Shown: in pieces, positions 1 through 7,862 of the stretch
How the letters are laid out: every line of letters begins with the position of its first letter
How positions within the stretch are numbered: position 1 is the stretch's first letter
IMG/VR virus record: IMGVR_UViG_3300028800_000064
Span: 1 to 64,000 of that record
DNA length: 64,000 nucleotides
Strand: one strand, 5' to 3'
Source of the DNA: a virus
Translations under genes and position numbers: made by a program
The notes under the pieces: generated by a model
The model's input: only the letters and a program-made list of their open reading frames with translations
The model's database searches: none
Told to the model about the DNA's origin: nothing

Positions 1-129
1 TACCGTTCCGCCTTTGTCTGGCACCAAATTGATGACGATGCTAAGGCTGACGAGTTACGAGATTGGGGAGTCAAACGTATCGCTGAACTCGACTCCGCCC
101 TCGCCCAGCGGGACGGAGGGAAGCCATGA
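1..129 (+). CDS. C-terminal end of a gene cut by the left edge
   Basis: An open frame runs from base 1 to a TGA at 127-129, giving the last 42 residues of a protein that starts before the window. The fragment is charged and probably helical (DDDAKADELRDWG, IAELDSALAQRDG). Its stop overlaps the ATG at 126 as ATGA, the coupling used throughout this operon, which supports it being real. No family is recognisable from so little sequence. Confidence 0.6.
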   Translation, partial: YRSAFVWHQIDDDAKADELRDWGVKRIAELDSALAQRDGGKP

Positions 130-173
130 TCCGCGTGCATTGCGACTGGCCGGGGTGCGGGGAGGGACGATGA
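126..173 (+). CDS. possible 15-residue peptide with a CDWPGC motif
   Basis: An ATG at 126 follows a strong ribosome site (GGAGGG at about 113-118) and opens a 15-codon frame, MIRVHCDWPGCGEGR. It is joined by ATGA overlaps to the gene before and the gene after (stop TGA 171-173, next ATG 170). The CDWPGC core resembles the first half of a zinc finger, so this could be a tiny protein, the stub of a decayed zinc-finger gene, or only a coupling device. Confidence 0.35.
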   Translation: MIRVHCDWPGCGEGR

Positions 174-595
174 GCCGAAGTAATTATACAGATGATTGTT
201 CTGGATGGGATTTAATACGATGGCGCGGGGCCGTCTTAAGTGCAAGTAGGGGTAAGCGTGGACAGAAGTTCTTCATTGATTTACTCGCGGCGCTGGACGC
301 ATTGCCGGAAAAGCGGCTAATAGCCGAAGAATTGGAACAAGATGGAGAAGTCTGTGCGATAGGAAGTCTTGGGTTACAGCGCGGAATCGACATGAAGAAT
401 CTTGATCCTGAAGACCCTGAACAGGTGGCTAAGACTTTCGATATTGCGACGTGCTTAGCGCAAGAGGTCGTCTACGAAAACGACGACGGATATTACCGGG
501 AAACCCCTGAGCAGCGATTCATTCGGATGCACAAATGGGTCGAGGCGCAAATAGCCCCCGCGCACGCCCAGGCGCTCGGGCTGAGGGAGCCATGA
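170..595 (+). CDS. hypothetical acidic protein
   Basis: A 141-residue protein starting at ATG 170, which follows a GGGGAGGG ribosome site. The longer in-frame opening upstream runs through the two preceding frames and is not needed. The protein is soluble and acidic with a run of predicted helices (FFIDLLAALDALPEKRLIAEELEQ). I recognise no family. It belongs to the tight accessory operon at the left of the window and its stop overlaps the next start as ATGA. Confidence 0.7.
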   Translation: MSRSNYTDDCSGWDLIRWRGAVLSASRGKRGQKFFIDLLAALDALPEKRLIAEELEQDGEVCAIGSLGLQRGIDMKNLDPEDPEQVAKTFDIATCLAQEVVYENDDGYYRETPEQRFIRMHKWVEAQIAPAHAQALGLREP

Positions 596-798
596 ACACT
601 GTTCGAGAAATTAGGCAAGACAGTCTGGAACATTTGGTACGGGTCATTGAGCGCATCGTCGTTATAGAGGCCCCTATCCTCATCGGGCGGCTGCGCTCTG
701 CAAATTGGAATATTTACTTTATGCCATCGGAGCGAGAGCGGCTACTTGACGTGCTCGGGCTGAGGGACGGAGCGAAAGGAGATTGCCATGCCAAGTGA
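592..798 (+). CDS. small hypothetical protein
   Basis: A 68-residue protein beginning at ATG 592, which overlaps the upstream stop (ATGA). It is predicted mostly helical (SLEHLVRVIERIVVIEAPILIGRL). Its end overlaps the next gene by 11 bases. No known domain is visible, and its role can only be guessed as an early accessory function from its place in the operon. Confidence 0.6.
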   Translation: MNTVREIRQDSLEHLVRVIERIVVIEAPILIGRLRSANWNIYFMPSERERLLDVLGLRDGAKGDCHAK

Positions 799-967
799 TT
801 TTGGACTCGTATTCGGCAAGGATCTGGACCGCGCCGAAGCACAGCTTCGATTCGAACGATTGGCGGTGGAATTGGCGCACTATCAATGTAAATGGCACAG
901 CGCAAAATCTGAAGAGGCCCGCGAACTCCTGGAGCTGTCCCACCAGTACGGATTCGGGAAGGAGTGA
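788..967 (+). CDS. small hypothetical protein, 59 residues
   Basis: ATG 788 follows the GGAGCGAAAGGAG stretch at about 769-781 and opens a 59-codon frame ending at TGA 965-967, three bases before the next gene. The product is helical and rich in Glu, Arg and Leu (DLDRAEAQLRFERLAVELAHY). No family recognised. Its spacing and ribosome site fit the surrounding operon. Confidence 0.6.
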   Translation: MPSDFGLVFGKDLDRAEAQLRFERLAVELAHYQCKWHSAKSEEARELLELSHQYGFGKE

Positions 968-970
968 CCA

Positions 971-1216
971 ATGAAGACTGCGATCTATATCGAAGATGGC
1001 CGTACTCAGTTTGTGTTGACGCCGGAAAACAAGCTGGACGAAAAGGTGTTGAGTGAACTCCAAAGCATGAACCTCAAGACCTATCGAGGGGAGTTCTATG
1101 GATGCTCAGGTGGATGGACTCGCATGGCGGGGAGGGAAGGTTTTTTACAGGCTACGGAACATGAGCGGAGTCTCATCTTTGTGATCGACCGAGAATCGGA
1201 GAAGGAGCCAACATGA
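971..1216 (+). CDS. hypothetical phage protein
   Basis: An 81-residue protein that starts MKTAIYIEDGRTQFVLTPEN and contains a segment YRGEFYGCSGGWTRM. This beta-rich opening resembles short phage proteins that sit among accessory genes, but I cannot assign a function. It starts three bases after the upstream stop and its own stop overlaps the next ATG (ATGA). Confidence 0.65.
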   Translation: MKTAIYIEDGRTQFVLTPENKLDEKVLSELQSMNLKTYRGEFYGCSGGWTRMAGREGFLQATEHERSLIFVIDRESEKEPT

Positions 1217-1449
1217 CATTGGGCAAGAATCTCCTGTGGGGCTTGGCTGGGATGTTGGCTTTTGCCATTTGGCGTGCGTGGCTGTGGTATCGTCGTGTGC
1301 AGGATGACCTGCTGCTGGCTTCATGGCGGGCACCGAAGATGGAAGCTCCTGATGGCATTTGTATTGGTTGTGGCGGGGTCCTGGAGATCGTAGCGTCCAA
1401 TCCTGATGTGTTGCGGTGCCCCGGATGTGGTGCGGTGTGTTTCGGGTAG
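1213..1449 (+). CDS. membrane-anchored zinc-ribbon protein
   Basis: A 78-residue protein with an N-terminal hydrophobic segment (about residues 6-22, LLWGLAGMLAFAIWRAW) followed by a compact CxxC...CxxC zinc ribbon (CIGC at about residue 50 and CPGC near the C-terminus). It is probably anchored in the inner membrane with the ribbon in the cytoplasm. It ends the first operon. A late-type promoter follows. One of an unusual number of small cysteine-pair proteins in this phage; function unknown. Confidence 0.65.
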   Translation: MTLGKNLLWGLAGMLAFAIWRAWLWYRRVQDDLLLASWRAPKMEAPDGICIGCGGVLEIVASNPDVLRCPGCGAVCFG

Positions 1450-1513
1450 GCGAAGAAAACCGCGAAAAACCATTGACAAACCCGTGACCAAGAACTGAAC
1501 TCTCATTACATTT

Positions 1514-1532
1514 TAGACTTGTCGAGCTATAG
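1514..1532 (+). promoter_or_regulatory. late-promoter motif, copy A
   Basis: TAGACTT at 1514-1520, six bases, then CTATAG at 1527-1532, followed directly by the ribosome site GAGAGGAG and ATG 1548. The upstream stretch CATTACATTTTAGACTT is nearly the same as in copy B before the putative scaffold gene. A weaker sigma-70-like TTGACA also lies at 1473-1478. Confidence 0.6.
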
Positions 1533-1547
1533 AGAGGAGCGATTCAA

Positions 1548-1964
1548 ATGAGCATTCTGGATTCCTTATTTCGGCCTAAGCGCCAACCGGACCCGCAACA
1601 GTTTGTTTCCCCCCAGCTCCGCCAGGTTGTTTGTGGCGTAGCTCCATCCTCAAACCTTTTCATACAGCAGCTAGAAGCTTCGATTCGGCAGCTTCGTTTT
1701 CTGTTGAGCCAAGCCCCGATGCTCACTGCGCCAAAGACCTTGCAAGAGGCGATGGTATCACAAGCGCCCTTTGCTTATATTCACCCCAAGACATTCGCTG
1801 GTTTGAGTCCGGGGAAGTGGATGGGGGCTCTGGATACCTACTGGGGTTCTGTTCCAGGATCGCCCAGCCGCTGGATCATAACTTCGTTGATGCCGGAAGA
1901 CCGGGTGATTTATTCTCCCAACGCTTTGCCGGGCATGGACAAAATACTAGGGACGGCCAAATGA
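1548..1964 (+). CDS. hypothetical protein after a late-type promoter
   Basis: A 138-residue soluble protein (MSILDSLFRPKRQPDPQQF...). It is preceded by the ribosome site GAGAGGAG and by the repeated AGACTT-N6-CTATAG motif, so it probably begins a transcript. Its stop overlaps the next ATG (ATGA). No domain is recognised. It has no signal peptide or membrane segment. Confidence 0.65.
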   Translation: MSILDSLFRPKRQPDPQQFVSPQLRQVVCGVAPSSNLFIQQLEASIRQLRFLLSQAPMLTAPKTLQEAMVSQAPFAYIHPKTFAGLSPGKWMGALDTYWGSVPGSPSRWIITSLMPEDRVIYSPNALPGMDKILGTAK

Positions 1965-2203
1965 AAATTCACACGTACGGCACGGTGACATTGCGTCAGG
2001 ATCAAGGTCCGCTGATCGAGGGCTGGCAAGTCGAACGCGAGCCCAGTGATCCGGAAGACGCTACCAACGAAGAGCTGTTGTTGGGATTCGCCATCCATTG
2101 GGCCAGGGAGCGGTTCACCGCCGCTGTGAACCATGCATCCATGGATGTGTTCCGAGCGATAGCGAATCGAAACGCCGCGAAAAAGCCTGAGACTCTAAAT
2201 TGA
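1961..2203 (+). CDS. hypothetical protein
   Basis: An 80-residue protein whose start is set by the ATGA overlap at 1961 (a longer reading upstream would run through the previous gene). It has a beta-rich start (MKIHTYGTVTLRQDQG) and a helical end (ELLLGFAIHWARERF). No known family. Translationally coupled on both sides: the next gene begins with a TTG that overlaps its stop. Confidence 0.65.
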   Translation: MKIHTYGTVTLRQDQGPLIEGWQVEREPSDPEDATNEELLLGFAIHWARERFTAAVNHASMDVFRAIANRNAAKKPETLN

Positions 2204-2484
2204 AATATATCGTTCGATTGAATCCGCGCGCCTTCAATCCGGTTACGCGGAAGGTGATCGAGTCCCGACTCTGGGAAATCGAACAGTGCGCGGACAAGGA
2301 TAGCGAGAAAGTGATCTGGCATTGCGCGGATGTGAGGATTGACGCGAAGCCGATCCGCGAATTCTATGCGCTTCCCAAACCGGGCGAGACGGCGTGGCAG
2401 CAAGAGTTTTTTGGAATCTGCGTCCGAGGGCAGGATAATGCGATTGAGATTCACACGGGGCGGCACGATGTTTCGGGGCATTGA
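2200..2484 (+). CDS. hypothetical protein with a TTG start
   Basis: A 94-residue protein that appears to begin at TTG 2200 (MKYIVRLNPRAFNPVTRKV...), overlapping the preceding stop as TTGA. No ATG lies near enough to keep the conserved-looking N-terminus. It has a mixed alpha/beta pattern and is probably cytoplasmic. It overlaps the next gene by 17 bases. No family recognised. Confidence 0.6.
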   Translation: MKYIVRLNPRAFNPVTRKVIESRLWEIEQCADKDSEKVIWHCADVRIDAKPIREFYALPKPGETAWQQEFFGICVRGQDNAIEIHTGRHDVSGH

Positions 2485-2764
2485 TTGGAAGCGGGTGGCA
2501 TGTGAAGCGGCAGAAGGCGGAGTTGCATCGACGTTCTTCAACCTGTTCCAAGGGCGTTGCACCTTTGCCGCGATTTGTTTTTCTATCGCCGGTGTCTACG
2601 GCTGGTTGCATGGGAAGGACCTGACCTCCTTTGCTTTGTTCGTCACCTCCGTGCAAGGTTTACTGGTGCTGCATTCGTGGAAAGAGGATGTGGCGGAACA
2701 ACATCAAATTGTGAAGCAGCAGTCGCAGAACCCTCCGGCGGCCCAACCTCCAGAGGAATCCTAA
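2468..2764 (+). CDS. small two-helix membrane protein, holin candidate
   Basis: A 98-residue protein starting at ATG 2468. Two hydrophobic segments lie at about residues 32-48 (CTFAAICFSIAGVYGW) and 54-70 (TSFALFVTSVQGLLVL), separated by a short HGKD turn, and a charged Gln-rich tail follows. This is the shape of a class II holin or another small phage membrane protein. The lysin is far away (near 44 kb), so the holin role is only a possibility. Confidence 0.5.
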   Translation: MFRGIDWKRVACEAAEGGVASTFFNLFQGRCTFAAICFSIAGVYGWLHGKDLTSFALFVTSVQGLLVLHSWKEDVAEQHQIVKQQSQNPPAAQPPEES

Positions 2765-2773
2765 AGAGGTACC

Positions 2774-3412
2774 ATGAGAAACGCATTCATAGTATTTATT
2801 CTAGCTCTGTTATCGGTTTTTGCAATCCCCGCGCACAGTCAACAAAAAGGCGAAGAGCCGACGACGAGCAGCGCGGTGGAAGGACAAACATCGGTCGAGG
2901 TTCCGGCGGCGGAAGTGGCGGAACAAACGAAGCCGTTTTTGGGAACGTGGGACGCCGTGTCCTGCCAATCCAACCCGATCAGTATCCGGTTCTCCATCGC
3001 CCCTGGTGACGAGGATGATCCGCGCCCCCAGTTCACTCTGCTGCAAATTTTCGAGCCGAACTCCGAACCGGCCCTGATGGAACTCAGCGCGACATGGCGC
3101 ACGCACGACTTCACGGAAATCCAGAACGTCGTGGGTCAGGACGGCAAAACCAGGACAGTGATCTATCTTGAGGTGACGAACGGAAGCATCATGCTGACGT
3201 TGGTTCCGGCGATCAAGAACACCCTATTCGGCACCGCGCTACTGGCCAGCCAACCGAATGCGCAGCTGGTTGTCGTCGTGGGGAAGTCCACAGGTAAACT
3301 CGCGGATTTCTACGCCAAGACTGTGGGCGTCTGCACCGACGAGCCAGCCTTCGACCGATTCTTTGGTCTGCCCGTGGACCCGGCGAAAGACGAACACGTT
3401 GCATCGAAGTAA
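2774..3412 (+). CDS. exported protein with a signal peptide
   Basis: A 212-residue protein with a clear Sec signal peptide: basic start, hydrophobic core (FIVFILALLSVFAIPA) and a probable AHS-Q cleavage site near residue 23. The mature part is beta-rich and moderately acidic, with a low-complexity linker after the signal. It should act in the periplasm or outside the cell. Phage-encoded exported proteins can serve superinfection exclusion, but nothing in this sequence shows that. No family recognised. Confidence 0.6.
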   Translation: MRNAFIVFILALLSVFAIPAHSQQKGEEPTTSSAVEGQTSVEVPAAEVAEQTKPFLGTWDAVSCQSNPISIRFSIAPGDEDDPRPQFTLLQIFEPNSEPALMELSATWRTHDFTEIQNVVGQDGKTRTVIYLEVTNGSIMLTLVPAIKNTLFGTALLASQPNAQLVVVVGKSTGKLADFYAKTVGVCTDEPAFDRFFGLPVDPAKDEHVASK

Positions 3413-3421
3413 GGACACCAG

Positions 3422-3748
3422 ATGAAACTCCTGGATAAAAACCAGAGCTGGACGCCACCCGAAGGTTACACCGTTAGCGCGGTCGTAGCGGTGGGATCAT
3501 ATCTTCGGGTGGAGTTCAGAAAACCTCTGCATCGAGCAGGGTATAGAGACGCCCGCAGAGAAGTGAACGTGTTCTTGAACGATCAAGGCCGTGAAGTGGC
3601 GCGCACGGAAGAGAATTACGGCATAAAGGTACCAAAGCTGCCAAACGTACCGGTCGTTGTTGTTGGTTCGCGGTGGCCCAGATTCTGCACCGGATGGTAT
3701 CTTATCCTGTCCGGACTTGAGGAGATAATTCGATGTCTAAAGAGGTAA
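3422..3748 (+). CDS. hypothetical protein
   Basis: A 108-residue, mostly beta-rich basic protein (MKLLDKNQSWTPPEGYTV...). It begins ten bases after the exported-protein gene and overlaps the next gene by 16 bases. No domain is recognised. Confidence 0.6.
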   Translation: MKLLDKNQSWTPPEGYTVSAVVAVGSYLRVEFRKPLHRAGYRDARREVNVFLNDQGREVARTEENYGIKVPKLPNVPVVVVGSRWPRFCTGWYLILSGLEEIIRCLKR

Positions 3749-4032
3749 TCAGCCAGCGCATGAAGCAGACCTGTGAAGGTTGTGGTAAGATCGTCGAGTG
3801 GGAGTTGGTCGGAGCCGATCAAAATCTGCAGACGCTGACCGAAATGCAACAGTGGTTTCAGGTGGGTCGCAAAGCGGTTATCGGTGGTCAGATGGTTCAA
3901 CTCACTGCCGATGCGTGCTCTCCGACGTGCGCTTCGGTGGCGGCTGTGAAGCTGTCGAACCCGCCCGAATCTGAAGAGCAGCCCGATCAGATCGATCTGC
4001 AATCGTTGCGCGCCGCCAACTTGGCGAACTAA
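3733..4032 (+). CDS. small zinc-finger-like protein
   Basis: A 99-residue protein starting at ATG 3733 behind the ribosome site TTGAGGAG. It carries a CEGC pair at about residues 15-18 and a CSPTC pair near residue 63, a spacing that could bind one zinc. The sequence between them is helical. It lies directly upstream of the chaperonin genes and may be co-transcribed with them. Function unknown. Confidence 0.6.
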   Translation: MSKEVISQRMKQTCEGCGKIVEWELVGADQNLQTLTEMQQWFQVGRKAVIGGQMVQLTADACSPTCASVAAVKLSNPPESEEQPDQIDLQSLRAANLAN

Positions 4033-4050
4033 TCTCGGAGCCTGGAGACC

Positions 4051-5646
4051 ATGAGCAAAAATACCACGTACGGGAAAGACGCCCGCACTGCACTGCTGAA
4101 AGGTGTGGATTTTTTAGTGGACGCGGTGGCATTAACGGAAGGTCCTCGCGGACGCAATTGCATCCTGGGGCAGCGAGCTTTGGGCCAAACTCCGAAGTGT
4201 ACGCGCGACGGAGTGACGGTGGCGAACTACGTGAACCCATCGGACCCAACGCAGCAACTCGGGGCCGATCTCATCCGAGAGGCGTGCCAGAAGACTGACA
4301 ACAACGTGGGCGACGGCACCACCTGCACTGCTGTTCTCTCTCGCGCCATGATTCATGCCGGGTTTGATTTGATCGAGAAAGGTGCGAACCCCATGGCCAT
4401 GGAGCGCGGCATCCGCAAGGCCGTGGATATTGTGACCAAGTGTTTGCAAGCCCAGTCTGTCAAAGTCTCCGAAAAGAAAATTTTCCAAGTGGCGACTGTC
4501 TCCGCTCACGGAGATGAGGAGATCGGCAAACTGGTTGCAGAAGCGGTGAATGCTGCGGGCAAAGATGGAATCGTGACGGCAGAGCCTTCGTCCACATCAG
4601 CCACCTATGTTGAGTCGGTCGCCGGTATCGAGCTGCCGAAGTCCAGCTTGATCTCGCCCGTCTTTATGACGCATCCTGAATCCATGGTGGCGGAATTGCA
4701 CGACTGCCGCATTCTTTTGTGGGAGGGTGTGATCGCTACCGCGAAGTCCATTATCCCGCTACTCAAACAGGTGCATGAATTGCAAGGGCAACCGCTGCTG
4801 ATCGTGGCGGGCGGATACGAAGCTGAAGTGCTGGCATGTATCATCAAAAACAAAACGAGTCTGGCTCTGCCGTTGAACGCTGTGCGCATGGAAGCTTATG
4901 GTGAACGCCGCAAGGAAGTGATGCGCGACATCGCGGCGCTGATCGGCGGCAAGGCCTACACCGAAGATATGGGGTTGAAGATCGACAGCGTCAAGATCGA
5001 TCAGTTGGGGAAGGCGCGCAAGGTCATTACGTCAATGTCCAAAACCCAGATCATTGGCGGGAATGGCAATCAAGAGGAACTGGCCGGGCGAGTGAGCTTT
5101 ATTCGCACCGCCATGGATGCAGCGGCCCCCGTAGAGAAAAGCATCTTCAAAGCTCGTCTCTCCGCACTCTTGGGTGGCATCACGATTCTCAAGGTGGGCG
5201 GCGTGACGGTCACGGAGATGGAAGAGAAGAAAGATCGCGTTGTCGATGCCCTATCGGCAGCCAAGGCGGCTGTGGAGTCGGGCGTCGTTGCTGGTGGCGG
5301 CACAGCTCTGTTGCGCGCGTCGGCAGCTATCCACACGCTGCGGCTCCCGGCAGCAGAGCGTGAGGGATTGGCAGTGGTCTATACCGCCTGTCAGGCCGTG
5401 GTCAAACAGATCGCCCAAAACGCCGGGCTCAATGGCGAGATGATCGTCTCTCAGTTGATGGCATCTCCGGACCTGGGGTATAACGCTCTCACGGATGAGT
5501 TCGAAAACCTTGTGGACTCGGGCATCATCGATCCGGTAGCGGTGGTGGAAGAATCTTTGCGCAATGCTTCGGCAGTAGCCTGCAGCATCCTTACCATGGG
5601 CTGCACGGTGTCCGAAATTCTCCAGGAGGCACCAGCCAATGTCTAA
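4051..5646 (+). CDS. groEL: phage chaperonin GroEL
   Basis: A 531-residue GroEL/Hsp60 (bacterial GroEL is about 548). Ring-forming ATPase that folds proteins in the cytoplasm, probably here capsid or tail proteins. Family marks in order: TEGPRGRN near residue 30, the nucleotide-binding GDGTT at about residue 88, the apical domain in the middle, EKKDRVVDALSAAKAAVESG with VAGGGTALL at about 390-420, and the C-terminal equatorial segment with VVEESLRNASAVACSIL. It lacks the GGM-repeat tail of cellular GroEL and ends QEAPANV. It is followed by groES with an 8-base overlap, the reverse of the usual bacterial order. Confidence 0.95.
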   Translation: MSKNTTYGKDARTALLKGVDFLVDAVALTEGPRGRNCILGQRALGQTPKCTRDGVTVANYVNPSDPTQQLGADLIREACQKTDNNVGDGTTCTAVLSRAMIHAGFDLIEKGANPMAMERGIRKAVDIVTKCLQAQSVKVSEKKIFQVATVSAHGDEEIGKLVAEAVNAAGKDGIVTAEPSSTSATYVESVAGIELPKSSLISPVFMTHPESMVAELHDCRILLWEGVIATAKSIIPLLKQVHELQGQPLLIVAGGYEAEVLACIIKNKTSLALPLNAVRMEAYGERRKEVMRDIAALIGGKAYTEDMGLKIDSVKIDQLGKARKVITSMSKTQIIGGNGNQEELAGRVSFIRTAMDAAAPVEKSIFKARLSALLGGITILKVGGVTVTEMEEKKDRVVDALSAAKAAVESGVVAGGGTALLRASAAIHTLRLPAAEREGLAVVYTACQAVVKQIAQNAGLNGEMIVSQLMASPDLGYNALTDEFENLVDSGIIDPVAVVEESLRNASAVACSILTMGCTVSEILQEAPANV

Positions 5647-5917
5647 GACCGTGCTGCAACCAGCAAGCGACCACATCTTGGCGGTCGATAATCCGCGAGA
5701 GACCACTATCGATGGAATTTCCCTGCCCGACAACGTGCGCCAGCAGGAGATGGTGTTTGGTACGGTGGTGTTCATAGGACCTGATGTGGATTCAACCAGC
5801 GTCCGAGACCGGATTTGTTACGGGCCGTACGCTGGGAAGACCGTGGTGATTGACGGGATCGAATTTCGGTTGTTGAAGGAAGAACAGATCGAAGGATACA
5901 TTCGAGAGACAGAATAA
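5639..5917 (+). CDS. groES: phage co-chaperonin GroES
   Basis: A 92-residue co-chaperonin, close to the usual 95-100. It caps the GroEL ring. The Cpn10 pattern is visible: a start like LQPASDHILA, a mobile-loop region with GISLPDN in place of the usual GGIVLP, then GTVVFIGP and a strand near YAGKTVVIDGIEFRLLKEEQI. It overlaps groEL by 8 bases and ends with a TAATG overlap onto the small-terminase-like gene, so chaperonins and packaging genes share one operon. Confidence 0.9.
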   Translation: MSKTVLQPASDHILAVDNPRETTIDGISLPDNVRQQEMVFGTVVFIGPDVDSTSVRDRICYGPYAGKTVVIDGIEFRLLKEEQIEGYIRETE

Positions 5918-6417
5918 TGACTGAGAATCTACGCATGCCGCTGGAGGAGTTACAAAACACTCCGGAGTACCAGAAGCTTACCCAGAAACAACGCCTGTTT
6001 GTCGCTACCTACTGCGAGGGCGGGCGAGTCTCTGGGACGTACGACCCCGTGTGGGCAACAAATACAGCGTATGCGTGCAAGAACCTAGAAGTGGCTCGCA
6101 TCATGTCGTACGCGCTCATGGCCAACATTCGAATCATCGCGGTGCTCAACCGCCACTTCAATACCGCGCCGATTGAAGAATTTCTCTTGCAACTGGACCG
6201 CGCCATCCGCAATAAGAAACTCACCGTAGCTCAGATTCAGGCCCTGCGCCTGAAGTGCGAGATTTTGGGATTCGCGAACCGGCTTCCCGACGTGAATCAT
6301 GTTGGAGTCATTCCTCCGGATGTGGTAGAGGCCGAGCGCGCCGCGCGCCGCGCCAAGCGCAAAAAGGTTGAGAAACCCGCCCAACCCGCTCCCAAGTCTC
6401 AATACGACGAATATTAA
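5917..6417 (+). CDS. terminase small subunit-like protein
   Basis: A 166-residue protein whose N-terminal half has the pattern of small terminase subunits: LTQKQRLFVATYCEGG, then ATNTAYACKNLEVARIMSYA, where this family has its helix-turn-helix, followed by helical multimerisation segments. The C-terminus is basic and Ala/Arg rich (AERAARRAKRKKVEK). It would recognise phage DNA and regulate the large terminase at 9264. The two subunits are separated here by 2.8 kb of other genes, which is unusual but not rare. The function rests on pattern alone. Confidence 0.65.
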   Translation: MTENLRMPLEELQNTPEYQKLTQKQRLFVATYCEGGRVSGTYDPVWATNTAYACKNLEVARIMSYALMANIRIIAVLNRHFNTAPIEEFLLQLDRAIRNKKLTVAQIQALRLKCEILGFANRLPDVNHVGVIPPDVVEAERAARRAKRKKVEKPAQPAPKSQYDEY

Positions 6418-6434
6418 GACTTCGTTTTCCATTG
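6416..6434 (+). promoter_or_regulatory. late-promoter motif, copy E
   Basis: AAGACTT at 6416-6422, six bases, CCATTG at 6429-6434, then TATGGACTCCCTAATG. It overlaps the end of the small-terminase-like gene and stands just ahead of the next start. The trailing TTGTATGGACTC is shared with copy K before the capsid gene. Confidence 0.5.
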
Positions 6435-6447
6435 TATGGACTCCCTA

Positions 6448-6762
6448 ATGATCCCCGGTACGGGGGCACTCGGGCAACCTCGCCTGGGCTCTATCTATGA
6501 TGAGACTGGCACGCCTGCCTCTGGGTATGCCGAAGGAGGACCATATCACTGCGAAGATTGCGTTCACAAGCCTGCAATGGATGTCCCTTTCTGCATTCAT
6601 CCTCGCGTTGTTGGTGATCCTGAATTGCAAGATCGGCTTGTCTCGATTGATGGGCGGCCTGCGGTCAAGATTTGCATGGATCGTGGTTGCTGTCGCTTTG
6701 TGCGCCAGCCAGCTAAGACTGAAGATACGCCAAAGGAAGTTCGCCATGGCGAAGATGAGTAA
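6448..6762 (+). CDS. cysteine-rich hypothetical protein
   Basis: A 104-residue protein. I chose ATG 6448 over the in-frame ATG 6436 because 6436 lies inside the promoter motif and 6448 keeps the same spacing to GGACTC as the portal gene has. It has two cysteine clusters, HCEDCVHKP with FCIHP, and CMDRGCCRF, which together could bind a metal. Similar short Cys/His proteins occur among phage packaging genes. Function unknown. Confidence 0.6.
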   Translation: MIPGTGALGQPRLGSIYDETGTPASGYAEGGPYHCEDCVHKPAMDVPFCIHPRVVGDPELQDRLVSIDGRPAVKICMDRGCCRFVRQPAKTEDTPKEVRHGEDE

Positions 6763-6907
6763 AGACGCCGCGTTCCACGAAGTATTCACCGACAAACCAA
6801 GCACTGTCGATACCAGCAAGTCGGCCAGTGGACAAAGAAAACAGATGATCGCCATCGCGCTTTCGAAGGCGGGATTGTCTAGGCCTGGTAAGAAAGCCGC
6901 AAAATAA
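6746..6907 (+). CDS. small basic phage protein, DUF6496-like
   Basis: A 53-residue protein from ATG 6746, behind AAAGGAAG, overlapping the previous gene by 17 bases. The segment RKQMIAIALSKAGLSRPGKK matches the short phage family (DUF6496-type) that has an R(K/Q)AIAIALSEA core and a basic tail. These proteins are found beside head genes; their role is not known. Confidence 0.6.
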   Translation: MAKMSKDAAFHEVFTDKPSTVDTSKSASGQRKQMIAIALSKAGLSRPGKKAAK

Positions 6908-6931
6908 CTGTCGCGCTAGAATGGAGTTTTT

Positions 6932-7846
6932 ATGATTGTCACAAGTTCACTGATTGTTGGCGAGCGTGGAGCCGGAGCTACCCCTACGCCGGTCACTCCT
7001 GGCGGAACCTCTGGCCAGGTGCAGTTCAACAACGCAGGATCGTTCGGCGGCATCACTGGAGCCACCTCCGACGGTACCAATCTGTCCGTCACAACGGCAT
7101 CCCCGTTGGCCAATTCCCTTGTCGCAGCGTCTACGGCATACGCCGATAGTAACCTGATTGGTCCCGCCCTCGTCAGTTGGCGGGAAGATTTTACGAACGT
7201 CGTTGGTATCACGGCATCCACAACCACAGCAGCTTTGTTGTGTGAAACTGTCTGGTCATGTCGATCCATCGTAGCAAGCGGGAACATTCAAGGGAATGGT
7301 GGAGCTACGTTCGCTAATCCTGGAGTTCTGCAACTACAAACTGGGGCCACATCGGGCAACGGTAACTCGATATTGAAAGCGTTCGGCGCGTCCTCAAACT
7401 TGGGTAATTTAGGCTCGAATGCCGGTTGGCAATTGAATTTCATTTTCAAATTGGCCAGCACATCCACTATTTGCGTTCGAATGGGGCTGACCTCCACCAA
7501 TGAAAACAACGTGGACCCTCCGACAGATGGGTTCTGGGCCGAGTATGACACCGCGAACGCCAACAGCAACACGAGTTTTACATGGCGTACCTCGGTATCA
7601 AGCACTACTGCGTATTCAACTACGAACTCCAAAGTCGCCGACACCAGCTTTCATCATATTCGGATTCGCAGCACCGTGGCCGGTACCATCGGATTCACCA
7701 TTGATGGGGGAACGGAGTTTACAACCACAACAGATGTTTCAACCATCGGCATGATGGTGTTTTTTCAAGTTATTACCCGCGCGAACTCCGCTGCTGAGCT
7801 GGATTTGGATTTCGTCTCCTACGCGGCTGCGACAGGTCGCACCTAA
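6932..7846 (+). CDS. putative virion surface or fibre protein
   Basis: A 304-residue protein rich in Gly, Ser, Thr and Ala. Near its start is GTSGQVQFNNAGSFGGITG, a stretch common in phage tail fibres and collar proteins. The C-terminal two thirds look like a beta-sandwich lectin-like or jelly-roll fold (DFTNVVGITAST, TTDVSTIGMMVFFQVITR). It is therefore likely exposed on the virion, perhaps as a head fibre given its place among packaging genes. No enzymatic motif is seen. Confidence 0.55.
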   Translation: MIVTSSLIVGERGAGATPTPVTPGGTSGQVQFNNAGSFGGITGATSDGTNLSVTTASPLANSLVAASTAYADSNLIGPALVSWREDFTNVVGITASTTTAALLCETVWSCRSIVASGNIQGNGGATFANPGVLQLQTGATSGNGNSILKAFGASSNLGNLGSNAGWQLNFIFKLASTSTICVRMGLTSTNENNVDPPTDGFWAEYDTANANSNTSFTWRTSVSSTTAYSTTNSKVADTSFHHIRIRSTVAGTIGFTIDGGTEFTTTTDVSTIGMMVFFQVITRANSAAELDLDFVSYAAATGRT

Positions 7847-7862
7847 CGATTCGGGCTAAAAC

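Noticed and set aside
1514-1532. T7-type single-subunit RNA polymerase promoter reading of CTATAG
   Set aside because: The ending resembles T7 promoters, but the GACTT-to-CTATAG spacing differs and no such polymerase is encoded in this window; left open in the finding on the late motif.
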